Source: Phycisphaerae bacterium (GTDB lineage Bacteria; Planctomycetota; Phycisphaerae; Phycisphaerales; UBA1924). From it: DNA of 64,000 nucleotides. Positions within the stretch are counted from its first letter, which is position 1, and each line of letters starts with the position of its first letter. Shown one piece after another: positions 54,901-62,450 of the stretch. The position numbers and the translations under genes were made by a program. Below the pieces are notes generated by a model. It saw nothing but the letters and a program-made list of their open reading frames with translations, made no database searches and was not told the origin of the DNA. The stretch is from positions 62,001 through 126,000 of the forward strand of contig BJHL01000003.1 in NCBI GenBank assembly GCA_014192545.1, given 5' to 3'.

Positions 54901-55766
54901 TCCAGGTTGAACGCAGATGGATCACCAAGCGAGAAGTTTCCGGTTGAGCGAACTCTCACGGTGTCGAAAGCATCGAAAATGACGTCGCCGTTCGCAGTCA
55001 GTCGGTTGATGACAATCGTGCCCACACCACGATTCGCGTTTGTACCAGCAGCGTTTGGGACATTCGCGTCAGCAGGCGTGAAGAACAGTCGCCGCAGGGC
55101 AGCACCTGTGAAAGTCTGAACAACCTGCTCATTCAAGATCATCTCAACGATCGTTGTGTTCGTGTCAATACCGGACGAGTCTCCGGCACTGAACGCGTCC
55201 TGACGCAACGAGAATTGCACATTGTTCGAACTCAATCGTGCTGTCAGCGCACCAGTCGTCGTATCGACTGCACGAGGCGAGAAATCAAACCGCTCATTGA
55301 CTTGGTTGAGATCAATTCGCAGGAATCGCTCCTGCGTCTCCGCAACCGGCGGAACACCGAGCACCTGAATGTCTGCCCCTGGAACGATGTTGTGCTGCAC
55401 TTGAATGTTGGACTGCAGCAGCAACTGGCCGTTGCCCACCAAGCCGAAGCCTTCATCGTTGAAGTCTTCTGTAACATCGGTCGGGTCAACCTGCGGATAC
55501 TCTTCCGTCGGGTCAAGCAAACGAGGCAGCGCGTAGTGCACAAACGTCCGCACCGTGCCAAGGCCCGTCGCCGGGTCCACCTGATCTGCCGACACGGTGA
55601 GCGTGAACAGCAATTCCCGCTTCTCGAGTTGCTCGACCTTCTCGCCATTGTCTGAGCCAGACCCCAGCAACCGGCCCGCCGCCTTCATGAGGCGCTGCGC
55701 CACGGTTGAGCTGTTGTCAGCGTTGAGGTTGATCAGGTTGCCAGTGTTGCGGTTGAACAGACCCAT
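45993..55766 (-). CDS. Giant LEPR-XLL-type surface protein with repeat solenoid
   Basis: 3,257 residues from the ATG at 55766, which has AGAGGAG upstream; a GTG two codons earlier is less likely. The N-terminus lacks a classical signal peptide but has VEQLEKRELLFTLTV (about 44-58), a variant of the LEPR-XLL motif of planctomycete exported giants. Residues about 700-800 resemble a PPC-type domain. From about 1150 to 2440, many 20-25-residue units with the theme I-x-x-V-x-x-G-x-x-x-x-x-I-x-A-G-x-D-I-G repeat, probably a beta-solenoid. A second PPC-like region lies near 2630. The last 350 residues resemble a zincin domain, but the metal motif is replaced by RRAGELMGARL (3177-3187). It probably forms cell-surface or adhesive structure. 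Confidence 0.9.
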   Translation of the reverse strand: MGLFNRNTGNLINLNADNSSTVAQRLMKAAGRLLGSGSDNGEKVEQLEKRELLFTLTVSADQVDPATGLGTVRTFVHYALPRLLDPTEEYPQVDPTDVTEDFNDEGFGLVGNGQLLLQSNIQVQHNIVPGADIQVLGVPPVAETQERFLRIDLNQVNERFDFSPRAVDTTTGALTARLSSNNVQFSLRQDAFSAGDSSGIDTNTTIVEMILNEQVVQTFTGAALRRLFFTPADANVPNAAGTNANRGVGTIVINRLTANGDVIFDAFDTVRVRSTGNFSLGDPSAFNLDNLVFGISPGRFNGASEPQIYGYTAILSGPVGASATFTDLNGRPMRANTYLGIPVGGNVSGFDPNDDGIVDTNFGVRDIRLNGVDNRTSFTMWGGIWTAATEASPDGDFFSGSGEFVITDSTVGLYDDFEALGFGYIGVGGAQDGEVAGLPPGAGSVVIGSPFVGSGLAGPAFPGSLVLDPVNNAANTNFNRTDQGIFVPNGQSIGSVNIHGILHGSSQFTGAIDRLSVGYLAGSVNIEGDAGQVYLSSDAGMWQAEADFPSGEAGTAFTTGGGLTVGRTLGDLSIAGRSQLNVTVLGDVNSPTTRPAIDSFNYFERESVRGFGAQTPAITIARDNIFTRNLIAAPAVMGDPVVFGQVGLAITPSVAGQASQAAVWGASYYRNDTISSSEIVNRGGTGVRIRGTLSGASPVLGEDSADVYAFIADGSTEVVIQAARQGQSQYMRVVNQFGQTIAATQQARFDEEDRRFKASEIRFTPQEGPGVYYLVVTDAELGDAGTNEYGYSIVMTGLVPTTFGSYRTGGGSGLFADSGSNTVSVLSGNLGTIRVGMGVGDAGGNDSDPTAVFNPGTDATVDISLSFQGGTFVVADGNLYNLTAGGDIGSPRDLGGGGGITNALTVSVNGDLGSLYTGVSPVVGGSVNEGDVTDLFLTVGGRVGAIFISGGVGVDQDRVAPNGDPRARVDSGLVLRTGTNGGPGDIGILRVGWHWATTGSSITTSNFSSVGAILVSQDAYEDAAETRVGFYPRPLAITTGFGSDVRFFDVPQLDAENSDNNDFIPLIGAGAIELIDDAGGRVFISVSGAEGLGVVGRVRVNAVNGSQGSMIGAIEVDDLQGFDLNIRSDAPAGSGRIGIGRITVRGAAAGSQINIQGSAEVDVYRIDVFGDLDEVSNTTVNGDLVAVDAELLDRLVVAGNLGITQINAWGPRTIAPFVGVNGELGTDVRGPVGWVADASMIDDDFGGGTYRPVNSDARAAGDAFLDDLGSPLDGRLAGLVVRDGFVTNIAVGGSVQNVILQGDGTAATGGGDGTPQFATGTIVDLRANSDGVRAAGGFDGILGTVYAYNVNTINIGDGIARRGASPMGVPGVFAQNNITTVTTTQSVGLPGATAAPRTFVGGVIAASNILPERPLPEDPDGINAIELPGALFDGAYIGTGQLDKFWTSFLYGEERLTRGDINQFNIAGGTLARTEIDAVDIRTLNIAGGTFDSSYVSATDDIETVTAANYRNSSALGQPGEFLPNTIIAAGNIDQISATEDMTDLRIKASGELRRGIDARDMTRVNVGINNKLTALTARRDLKGSTIETGRLETLSAGRNISSTTINSAGLIQSLTAGSQIRNTTIQSTGPDGAITAIAAPAGISGTVRSNGSIGTITSTTGDIDISLTTIRRDGNVGTITAGRDLALKGEVQGNVAALVAGRNVGQRLDPGALVVRGTVAALTAPNGTLYNDIRAGEGVTAVTLGGATNKPTADEVGRGSIISFRAIGTVAIAGDFGGDIISYSGGIGTVTITNGSLLPGRSISAFSGSIQGVTITGGSLFGNVYADLDIVALSVTDIATGGGIIPIVSPRFGDVGVNPNRSQNTVVDARRNELPAGVSAGPGFSGSLVQAGRDILTVTVSGGVYESGFAAGRNVGIITIGGVVANNSDFGFKGSFFTAGDRLGALNVTGGINDALIIGGLTNLGADKRPGGIDANADTMKSGVIGTITSPFTNWVTVVAGVDAGANGIYGDDVFTAFFDESLDDRNALGTSTLENFAVGPDRNNTQYRFEAYGVGGTSTVPQSAILPAFGTVSVPPGSGGFTGSRSFNVGSASYTINLAGGGTAYFNTGTRTITLDGTTATSTLAITSSNGSLEDLNITTTNNARLASLTFNSRVVGGGSMTIDGGVGALSFTQTGGITASGVTRRPTLNIGGDVTTLTAGSITDGFITANSFGTVTLTGDFGSTAANDVSLTSLTGIGAVTIGGSLRGLISSDREIGAVTVASQTNGAFVRAGGSIVSFATAGVMRQSTISAGFNIGPVTVGGEMFDSAIAAGADLGRDGFFDGTGLNADSLRTGNIGAVSIGGNFSESDITAGYLRGADKFFGTVDDRIASGRGNIASVRIAGTQVGSGRSSESYRIASNGTIGNVTIAGQTSPGSVGNYSLETREIIPAAAQVTDLSLSVSANVSTAVVTFNQPMDAASLTSAITVSEIRGTSGEIEVRLVRGTDFTLAYDDRTNQLRVTFNRNVTSKNLPQLPGEPGPGLYRIAFDQDVVSARLAGARIDGNTDGLVGVGDDYLGELVVGDAGDKLNAVTSIAPNGSRKDFYGPINLNVLFDSNLTPDGLPDPNQTFVVRGFIGDHPDHDSTNFRVQGDVDLYRLTLQAGQILRIGALQGSAQRANVDVITTTAGGAAQALPVASITDTDFSQGLAFQILATGEYIIVIGDGTNVDNDVINNPLSTPGTIGDYRFSVNIFDDGDSGFTSTSDSGDGAVIAASPTPSNFAGADGVFGNADDFSAIDVGEFSFTLNVGADGVFNTADDVVTGQNVERNGGAKIASQRFGDGRIVTTVDSAIGDAGFAGTPSVIAADVDVYHLNSRQSIAAGSRLRATIRLSGTGSDLGSQVANLGSNTAATETQNYNTFSFGLFETTQSQSVEDGVLVFAPTDFLPYAGTPNTILASSDLVTYGFDAEGDFFIDFVAPPSQFDGVAAGTFAFYVQGVVETDYQLVFSTEGTVERTAPGRQNVFIETGGGSFNWLQASGATTTVTPFNVGVLGFAGAVQNGQNIADYVLGNLVQNLNSLYQNAGLDVVFSTNPADFEFQQFSTVYLTSAVDPTRTLYELFGARNTLRLQEVLGNGAATLGLTQPFGYSQRSDALNTDREDDAVVFVPSFSLSGFTRSQQDVDSFVDGLTGAVARRAGELMGARLTVNDTTGPSGTAIDPFAANSAEAPATGTSQFVIGNTSRRLSVSGDGIEDTNFFLGRQRALSLLSLGVGRR

Positions 55767-56324
55767 GGGCACTCCTCTGACCTTTCTGGGCTTGAAGCGG
55801 TGCTCGCTCCAGCCGATTGCGTCCTGCGAACTTTCCGACCGTCACGCGTGAAGCTCCGCTTCACACATCACTTTGGCCACTGCGTTCCTACGCAAACAGC
55901 TCGCGCAGGAAAACCCCAGCCGAAAATAACACGGCGCGGGCACACAACGTAGCCACCCTCCGGCTTCAACGCCAGCGGCATGGGTGGCAAAAACCAAACC
56001 GATGCTCACTTGAACGTCTTCCGCATGGGCTGCGTCTCTCGCGATCGCTCTCGGCTCCTGCAACCTGCACGAAAGCAAGTCGCGGCCGGCGTATCGCGGT
56101 GTGCGGGCGGAGCGCTCGCTCCGACTTCCGCTTCGTGCTTGCGCCAGCAACGTCGGGGGACGCGGCTGACGCATGTAGTTTACCAGATTTTCTCGCTTTG
56201 CACAACTCTCGTTGCGTGCGATTCATCCAGCTTTTTGTCCGTGGCGGACAGTCACGCATTGCGCGCACTTTTCGCGCCACAGGCCCCCACTATCCGCATT
56301 GCAGCCGCTCCAGTTGCGACGACC
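55767..56324. other. Intergenic region upstream of the giant gene
   Basis: About 560 bp between the giant gene and pheA. No open frame here has coding character. It should hold the promoter of the giant gene near its right end of the leader. A short GGAGCG/CGCTCC palindrome lies near 56106-56122; I see no other structure. Confidence 0.5.
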
Positions 56325-57572
56325 TCACAAAACCCGCTTGCTCCGCGGATAACTTCCCAGCACCACCAAGTCCTTGCACTGATGCTTCGCATCCGCCAGC
56401 GCCGCGGCCATGGTCGCGTCATCACGATGGCCCAACGCATCGACCAAGAATGTGTAAGTCCAGTTCTTGCGACCACTTGGCCGCTTTTCGATGTGCGTCA
56501 GATTGATCTGCTGCTTCGCAAACGCCTGCAAAACATGGGCTAACGCGCCGGGTTTGTCGGCAAGGTCAAACATCAGGCTGGTTTTGTCGTCGCCGCTGGC
56601 GGGCGTTGGCGCACGCCCGAGAACTACAAATCGCGTCACGTTTCCGGGAACATCCTCGATGCCATGAAACAGCGGGTGTAAGCCGTACAACCGACCGGCG
56701 AGTTCAGATCCGACAGCTGCGGCATCCACGGTTTTTCTGTCGCGCACGGCTTGCGCTGTCAAGTCGCGAACCATCTCGGCGGCCTTGCTGCTGCTGGGCG
56801 TGGGGATAAGCTGTGCATTCGGGAAACTTCTTGCGAGCCAGCTTCGGCACTGCGTGAAGACCTCGGGCTTGGAGTAAATGCGAGCGATTGCCTTGGGCTC
56901 GCCGTTGCACAGCAACGCGTGCCGGATCGCGAGTTGCACCTCAGCACAAATCGTGATGTCGCGCTTGCCCTCGTGCAGCACCATGTCGCGAAAGGCATCG
57001 AGCGTTTCAACGATGCCGCCGCCGATGGTGTTTTCGATTGGCGCCATGCCAAAGTCGATGTGCTGGCGGGCAACTTCGCTGAAGACGCTGGTGATGTCGT
57101 GCAGGTTTTCCATCGCGACTGACGAGCCGAAATGCTTGATGGTCGCGAGATGCGAATACGAGCCTTCGGGCCCCAAAAATCCCACGCGAACTGGCTGTTG
57201 CAGCGTGAATGAGCCTGACATCAGTTCGCGATACATCGCCTCAAGCGTGCGCTGCGGTAGCGGGCCTTTGCTCAATCCCAGCACGCGATCAAGCACCTGC
57301 GCTTCGCGATGCGGGGCATACGTCGGCAAACCTTGGGCACGCTTCAAGCTCCCCACTTGCACCACCAGACTCGCGCGAGCGTTGAGCAGTTGCACGAGTT
57401 GCTCATCAAGCGAAGTGATCGCATCACGAATGTCAATGAGCGAGACGGCTTTCGCCTGCTTGGGTTTGGACCAACTCGACTTGGCTGGGTTTGCAGATCG
57501 CGGCGAGCGAGGGTTACTCGCCGGCTTGGAGGCTGGTCCGGAAGTGGCCTTGGAAGTGGGCTTGCGGGACAT
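56325..57572 (-). CDS. pheA: Bifunctional chorismate mutase / prephenate dehydratase
   Basis: 415 residues from the ATG at 57572; the frame is open upstream but without coding character. The first 42 residues are Ser/Pro/Lys/Ala-rich and unlike any domain. The chorismate mutase part (about 43-100) reads LIDIRDAITSLDEQLVQLLNAR. The dehydratase part starts VGFLGPEGSYSHLAT and includes APIENTIGGGIVETLD. The ACT domain (about 330-410) has DKPGALAHVLQAF and a variant of the ESRP motif, IEKRP, for phenylalanine feedback. Together they make phenylpyruvate for phenylalanine synthesis. Confidence 0.95.
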   Translation of the reverse strand: MSRKPTSKATSGPASKPASNPRSPRSANPAKSSWSKPKQAKAVSLIDIRDAITSLDEQLVQLLNARASLVVQVGSLKRAQGLPTYAPHREAQVLDRVLGLSKGPLPQRTLEAMYRELMSGSFTLQQPVRVGFLGPEGSYSHLATIKHFGSSVAMENLHDITSVFSEVARQHIDFGMAPIENTIGGGIVETLDAFRDMVLHEGKRDITICAEVQLAIRHALLCNGEPKAIARIYSKPEVFTQCRSWLARSFPNAQLIPTPSSSKAAEMVRDLTAQAVRDRKTVDAAAVGSELAGRLYGLHPLFHGIEDVPGNVTRFVVLGRAPTPASGDDKTSLMFDLADKPGALAHVLQAFAKQQINLTHIEKRPSGRKNWTYTFLVDALGHRDDATMAAALADAKHQCKDLVVLGSYPRSKRVL

Positions 57573-57695
57573 GATGTGTTTATCGGTCAATCGCCTAACA
57601 ACATTGCGGGCGATGCAGCCCAAACTACCATCAGTTCGGGCCAAGCTACTCGAAAACTCACGACTCAAAGCTCGGCATTTCCGACCCTTGACCGT

Positions 57696-58991
57696 ATGGA
57701 TGCGGCCGGCGCGCAGCAGATACTCTCCAATTTCCAAGGCGGAGGCGGTCTCATCGGACTGCTGTTGCTTTTGCCATTTGCAGTCTCCGGACTCGCGTTG
57801 TGGCTTTGGGGCACGAAAGTTCTGCGCGCAAGCGTTGGACTGGGCGGCTTGGTGATGGGCGCAGTGCTGGGCTTGGGGCTTGCCCAGTTGCAAGGTGGCA
57901 TGACCGTCAGCATCATCGGCGGCGTGCTTGGTGCGGCGGCGGGTATCGCGATCGCTATTTTGCTTTTCAAGTTCACCACTGCGCTGCTGACGGGCGCGAT
58001 TTCGGGATTCGCGACTTTCTGCGTGTGCGTAGGGCTGCTGATTGACTTGCCCAAACTGCCGGCGATGGACATGTCGGCGATGCCCGGCGTTGCGAGTGCA
58101 GTGCCCGGCTTGGACAAACTCGAGTCGGTGACGAAGCAACTCAACCAACTCGACCAAGCCAAGGGAACACTGCAGCAGTTGCAAGCCGCACAGGCGTCGG
58201 GCGATCATGAGAAGATGTTGCAACTTGCAACGGAGATGCAGAAACCAGTGGCGACCGCAAAGCCTGCAGAAACTGCCAAGCCGGCAATACAAACTGCACA
58301 ACACGACGAAGGTCTGCTCAAACGCATCGAGACCAACATCAAGACGACGCGCAGCGGGCTGGATGTGCAAGCGACGACCACGCAAAACGGCAAGCGTCAC
58401 GTGGTGATTCGCAGCAAGGATGAAAAGCAATCAAGCAAGAGTCTGCAGATCACATCGGCTGATGAAACAGGTGTGCCGTCGAGCATGGTGCTTGATCCCG
58501 GCAGCGTTTTTGCGGGCACTTCGCTTGATATGCCTGCGTTTACGGTGCCTTGGGGCCGGCTCAGCGTGTGCGTGGTGCTTGCTCTGGCGGTTGGCATCGG
58601 CGCGATGGTGGTGTGCATGGAGTATCACCGCAAGGCTGTGTGCATTGTCAGTGCGTCGCTGGGGGCAATGCTGCTGACAACATCGGCGAGTGCTGCGGCA
58701 GCTCAGCTTGGCGGCCCGAGCGTGGCTTGGCCCGTGTGGCTGGTTTGCATGATTGCTCTTGCGAGTGCGGGCGCGTTTGTGCAACTGCGCAAACTGCCAC
58801 TAGGAGATGCCATGAAAACCCAAAGCAAAAACTCGCGGTCACGAATGGCCGCGAGTGCTGATGATCTAAACGAAACTCGTTTCAATCCGCTCACGCGAGC
58901 GACAGCGGCTCAGCGCTCGTCTTTCGCCGCGCCGCTGGTCACGCCACCTGCTGCCGCGACCGACTCAGGCGACAGTTCCAAAGCTGCGTGA
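57696..58991 (+). CDS. Multi-pass membrane protein of unknown function
   Basis: 431 residues from the ATG at 57696. Three to four helices lie at about 17-115 (GLIGLLLLLPFAVSGLALWL, then GLGGLVMGAVLGLGLAQ and more). A central hydrophilic part of about 150 residues (KQLNQLDQAKGTLQQLQAAQ) is probably a coiled coil. Three more helices follow (about 288-365) and a Thr/Ala/Ser tail. The domain order resembles DUF4203-like proteins, but I would not assign it. The last 82 nt overlap the 3' end of nuoN on the opposite strand. Confidence 0.75.
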   Translation: MDAAGAQQILSNFQGGGGLIGLLLLLPFAVSGLALWLWGTKVLRASVGLGGLVMGAVLGLGLAQLQGGMTVSIIGGVLGAAAGIAIAILLFKFTTALLTGAISGFATFCVCVGLLIDLPKLPAMDMSAMPGVASAVPGLDKLESVTKQLNQLDQAKGTLQQLQAAQASGDHEKMLQLATEMQKPVATAKPAETAKPAIQTAQHDEGLLKRIETNIKTTRSGLDVQATTTQNGKRHVVIRSKDEKQSSKSLQITSADETGVPSSMVLDPGSVFAGTSLDMPAFTVPWGRLSVCVVLALAVGIGAMVVCMEYHRKAVCIVSASLGAMLLTTSASAAAAQLGGPSVAWPVWLVCMIALASAGAFVQLRKLPLGDAMKTQSKNSRSRMAASADDLNETRFNPLTRATAAQRSSFAAPLVTPPAAATDSGDSSKAA

Positions 58992-60694
58992 TCGTGTCCG
59001 TGCGGAGCTGGCGCAGGCTTGATGGCTCGCGTGGGGTTCCACGTTTGCACCGTGCCCGCTTGCTTCACTTGATCGATCACTGCGCTTGCCGCAATTGCCA
59101 ACACGATGACGCCGCCCGCGCTGAGCAGGCCTGCCAGTTTGCGACCAACGAACGGTGCTTCGGTGGTTTGCTCAATCGTCGCGTCGCGTGTGTCGGTCAG
59201 GGGCAAGAAGGCCATGCGCAGGTAGTAGAACGCGGCGATGGCGCTGTTGATGCCCAGTATCACAACTAGGACGATTTCTCCGGCTGCGATGCCGCTGGTG
59301 AAGAGCGGGAGCTTGCCGAAGAAGCCCAGGAGCGGCGGCAACCCGAGCAAGCTGAGGCTGCTGATGACCAGCGTCCAGCCAGCAATGGGGTGCACCTTGC
59401 ACAAGCCGCGGAGGTCGTCGAAGTGATCGATTTCGCGAACTTCGCCGTCGGCTTTGGCAGTGCGTTCGATCATCGCGAGAGCGGCGAAGGCGCCGAGATT
59501 CATGACGCCGTAGCTGAGCAGGTAGAACAAGACGGCGCTCACGCCGTTGTTGGTGAAGGCGTTGCTGCTGTCACCATTGAACGGACCCGCGATGACGCCC
59601 ACGAGCATGTATCCGCTGTGTGCGATGCTGGAGTACGCGAGCGTGCGCTTGACGCTGGTTTGCAGAATCGCGAAGATGTTGCCGATGGTCATGGTCATGG
59701 CGGCCATGACCCAAAGCAGCAGACGCACAGGCTCGGGCAGTCGTGTTGCGCCTTCAACTTGCGTGACAACGGCGGTGAAACCGATGGAGCCGCCCGCGCC
59801 TTCGCCCGGGTTGTAGGCCCAGCCCAGCGTTGCACAGAGCAGCAGAATGGCGATAAAGCCAGCGGTCTTGGGGACGAATGCAAGGAACGCGCTGACTTGC
59901 GAAGCTGATCCTTGGTAGACATCAGCCGTGTAGAAGTGCATGGGCACAGCGGCGATCTTGAAGGCAAAACCGAAGATCGCGAGGATTGCGCCGACCATGG
60001 TGAGGCTGTTGATGCCTTGGGCATGGATGACAGCGGCGATGTCGTTGAGCTTGGTTTCGCCCGTACCGCCGTAGATGAGGGCAAAGCCGTAAAGGAAGAT
60101 GGCGGCACCCAACGCGCCGAGGAAGAAGTACTTGACGCCCGCTTCGCGCGATTGGTTGCGTGAGGTGCTCATGGCGACCATGATGTAGGTGGGAAGGCTG
60201 GTCAGTTCGAGCGCGAGGAAGAGCCAGATGAGATCATCGGCACTCGCGGTGAGCATGAGGCCTGTAAGGCTGAAGAGGTAGAAGGCGTAGAACTCGGCGC
60301 GGTTGGCGCGGAGCGGGTCGTAGACGCGTTTGCCGCTGGCGATTTGGGCTTCTTCGTTGCGGTCAACCGTTCCGGCAAGCACCAGCAGCAGCATGAAGCC
60401 GACCGCAGCGATGAGGCACTTGGTAAAGGGGACCATGTCGGGCAAGAGCACTTGGCCCATGCTTGCGGTAAGCTGTGGCGCAAAGTGAATGCCTGTGAGC
60501 GGGCAGACTGCGGGGCCGCTTGTGTGGGGCGTGCTTACGGCGGCAAGGTACAACGCGACGAGCACGCCAACGCCAGCGATGACGCCCGTGGACTTGCGCA
60601 CGGCGAGGCTCTTGGAGAGGCCCACGATCATCACGATGCATGTCGTGACGAAGAGAGCAATCTCGGGCCAGAGAAATGCGAGACGATCAGTCAT
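58910..60694 (-). CDS. nuoN: NADH-quinone oxidoreductase subunit N
   Basis: 594 residues, at the long end for the family. It has at least thirteen hydrophobic helices. Antiporter-like marks are LFLALELTSLPTYIMVAM with the conserved Glu on TM5, SREAGVKYFFLGALGAAIFLYG with its conserved Lys, and KRTLAYSSIAHSGYMLVGV. It is a proton-pumping subunit of complex I. The start overlaps the nuoM stop by 4 nt (ATGA). A His/Pro/Ala-rich C-terminal tail (APAPHGHDHAAL) is an extension not typical of NuoN. Confidence 0.96.
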   Translation of the reverse strand: MTDRLAFLWPEIALFVTTCIVMIVGLSKSLAVRKSTGVIAGVGVLVALYLAAVSTPHTSGPAVCPLTGIHFAPQLTASMGQVLLPDMVPFTKCLIAAVGFMLLLVLAGTVDRNEEAQIASGKRVYDPLRANRAEFYAFYLFSLTGLMLTASADDLIWLFLALELTSLPTYIMVAMSTSRNQSREAGVKYFFLGALGAAIFLYGFALIYGGTGETKLNDIAAVIHAQGINSLTMVGAILAIFGFAFKIAAVPMHFYTADVYQGSASQVSAFLAFVPKTAGFIAILLLCATLGWAYNPGEGAGGSIGFTAVVTQVEGATRLPEPVRLLLWVMAAMTMTIGNIFAILQTSVKRTLAYSSIAHSGYMLVGVIAGPFNGDSSNAFTNNGVSAVLFYLLSYGVMNLGAFAALAMIERTAKADGEVREIDHFDDLRGLCKVHPIAGWTLVISSLSLLGLPPLLGFFGKLPLFTSGIAAGEIVLVVILGINSAIAAFYYLRMAFLPLTDTRDATIEQTTEAPFVGRKLAGLLSAGGVIVLAIAASAVIDQVKQAGTVQTWNPTRAIKPAPAPHGHDHAALELSPESVAAAGGVTSGAAKDER

Positions 60695-62397
60695 TGGGCG
60701 TTCTCCGCGCTCACCACGCGAGCAGCAGGCTCGGCGGGAGCGTCAGCGATGGGAGCGTGAGGCTTGGTGTCGGATTCGATGGGCTTGACGGGCATGTTGA
60801 CGCGGCCGCTTTCGTTGACGACGAGCACGGTTTCTTGCACGGGTTGCTCGATGAGCGAAAGGATGGGCTTGGGATAGACGCCCAGCAAGATGCACAACGC
60901 GGCGAGCGGAACCAGGATGCTGATCTCGCGGGTGCTGAGGTCGGTGGGAAGTTTGCTGGCGTGATCGTCGGTGCCGTGTGCATGATCATGACCATGGTCG
61001 GGCAGTTTGAGTTTGCCCCATACGACGTTGCCTGTCATATAGAGCAGGTACATCGCGGCGATGATGACGCCCGTGCCGGCGATGATGCCGAACCAGGGGC
61101 CGAGGTTGCCGGCAGTTGCGCCGATGGGGCGATGACCCAGGCTGCCCCAGATGCCGCTGCCCCATGCGTCGCTGGCTTGGAACGCACCCATCATGCACAT
61201 AAATTCGCTGACGAAGCCGTTGAGGCCCGGCAGGCCCACGCTGGCCATGACGAAGAAGACCATGAAGGTCGACCAGACAGGCATCTTGGCACCAAGGCCG
61301 CCAAGCTCTTTCATGCTGCGGGTGTGGTAGCGTTCGTAGACCATGCCGATGAGCAAGAACAACGCGCCGGTGGAGAGACCGTGGTTGATCATGTAGAGGA
61401 TGCTGCCCGAGATGCCCGTGTTGTTGAGGGCGAACATGCCCAGCATGCAGAAGCCAAGGTGGGCAACCGATGAGTACGCGACGAGCTTCTTGACGTCGGT
61501 CTGCACCCAGCAGATGAGCCCGCCGTAGATGATGCCGATGATGCAGAGGATGGCGAGCAGCGGCGCGTACTCAACCACGGCTTGCGGCACAAAGGGCAAG
61601 ACGAAGCGATAGACGGCATACGTACCAAGTTTGAGCAACACGCCTGCGAGGACGACTGAGCCCGCCGTCGGTGCTTCGGTGTGCGCCAGAGGCAGCCATG
61701 TGTGAACGGGGAAGAGGGGAATCTTGACGGCAAAGCCAGCCATGAGGGCCAGCAGCAGCCAGCTTTGCGTTGCAAGGGGCAGGCTGCGAGCGGTTTCAGC
61801 GAGTGTGCTGATGTCGAAGGTCCAAGGCGAGCCTGGGGTAAGCTGCGTGTGCTGATACGCGATGTACACCAGACCCGCGAGAGCGATGACGCTGCCGGTA
61901 AAGGTGTACAAGAAGAACTTGATGCTGGCACGCTTGCGGTTGGTGCTGCCGTAGAGGCTGATGAGAATGAACATGGGCACCAGCGTGAACTCGAAGCAGG
62001 TGTAGAAGACGAGCAAGTCGCGGGCGCAGAAGACGCCTGTCATTGCAGCTTGCAGCACCAGCAGCCACGCGTAATACGTGCGAAGTCGCTGCGTGATAGC
62101 CGTGTAACTGGCGATGACGCAGATGGGACCAAGCAGTGCTGTCAGCAGCACCAGCAGGAGCGCGATGCTGTCAACACCAACGCTGAGCGAGATGCCGAGT
62201 TGCGGAATCCAATCCACCGTCTTGGCGAGTTGGAATGTCGCGGCTGATGCAGGATCAAACTGCATGGCGGCGTAGATCGCGCCGGCGAGCGACACGAACG
62301 AGCCCACCGTGGCGATGGTCTTGGCTTGCGCCGCAGGCGAAATCACGACGAGCATCGCGAAGACCAGCGGAATGAGCATGAGGGCAAAGAGGATCAT
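60691..62397 (-). CDS. nuoM: NADH-quinone oxidoreductase subunit M
   Basis: 568 residues with about fourteen helices. Family marks are FYTCFEFTLVPMFILISLYG (conserved Glu), SIKFFLYTFTGSVIALAGLV, LPLAHTEAPTAGSVVLAGVLLKLG and KKLVAYSSVAHLGFCMLGMF. It is an antiporter-like proton channel of complex I, between NuoL and NuoN in the membrane arm. A His-rich loop (LPDHGHDHAHGTDDHA) near residue 465 is an insertion relative to standard NuoM. It follows nuoL by 53 nt and overlaps nuoN. Confidence 0.96.
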   Translation of the reverse strand: MILFALMLIPLVFAMLVVISPAAQAKTIATVGSFVSLAGAIYAAMQFDPASAATFQLAKTVDWIPQLGISLSVGVDSIALLLVLLTALLGPICVIASYTAITQRLRTYYAWLLVLQAAMTGVFCARDLLVFYTCFEFTLVPMFILISLYGSTNRKRASIKFFLYTFTGSVIALAGLVYIAYQHTQLTPGSPWTFDISTLAETARSLPLATQSWLLLALMAGFAVKIPLFPVHTWLPLAHTEAPTAGSVVLAGVLLKLGTYAVYRFVLPFVPQAVVEYAPLLAILCIIGIIYGGLICWVQTDVKKLVAYSSVAHLGFCMLGMFALNNTGISGSILYMINHGLSTGALFLLIGMVYERYHTRSMKELGGLGAKMPVWSTFMVFFVMASVGLPGLNGFVSEFMCMMGAFQASDAWGSGIWGSLGHRPIGATAGNLGPWFGIIAGTGVIIAAMYLLYMTGNVVWGKLKLPDHGHDHAHGTDDHASKLPTDLSTREISILVPLAALCILLGVYPKPILSLIEQPVQETVLVVNESGRVNMPVKPIESDTKPHAPIADAPAEPAARVVSAENAQ

Positions 62398-62450
62398 GCG
62401 TTTCTCTTGAGAGGACTTGCACGCCTGGCGTGCGTGATGTTCGTGAGGAA

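Noticed and set aside
57573-58430. N-terminal extension of pheA to 58430
   Set aside because: The upstream frame lies opposite the membrane-protein gene and is His/Arg-rich; homology starts after the ATG at 57572.
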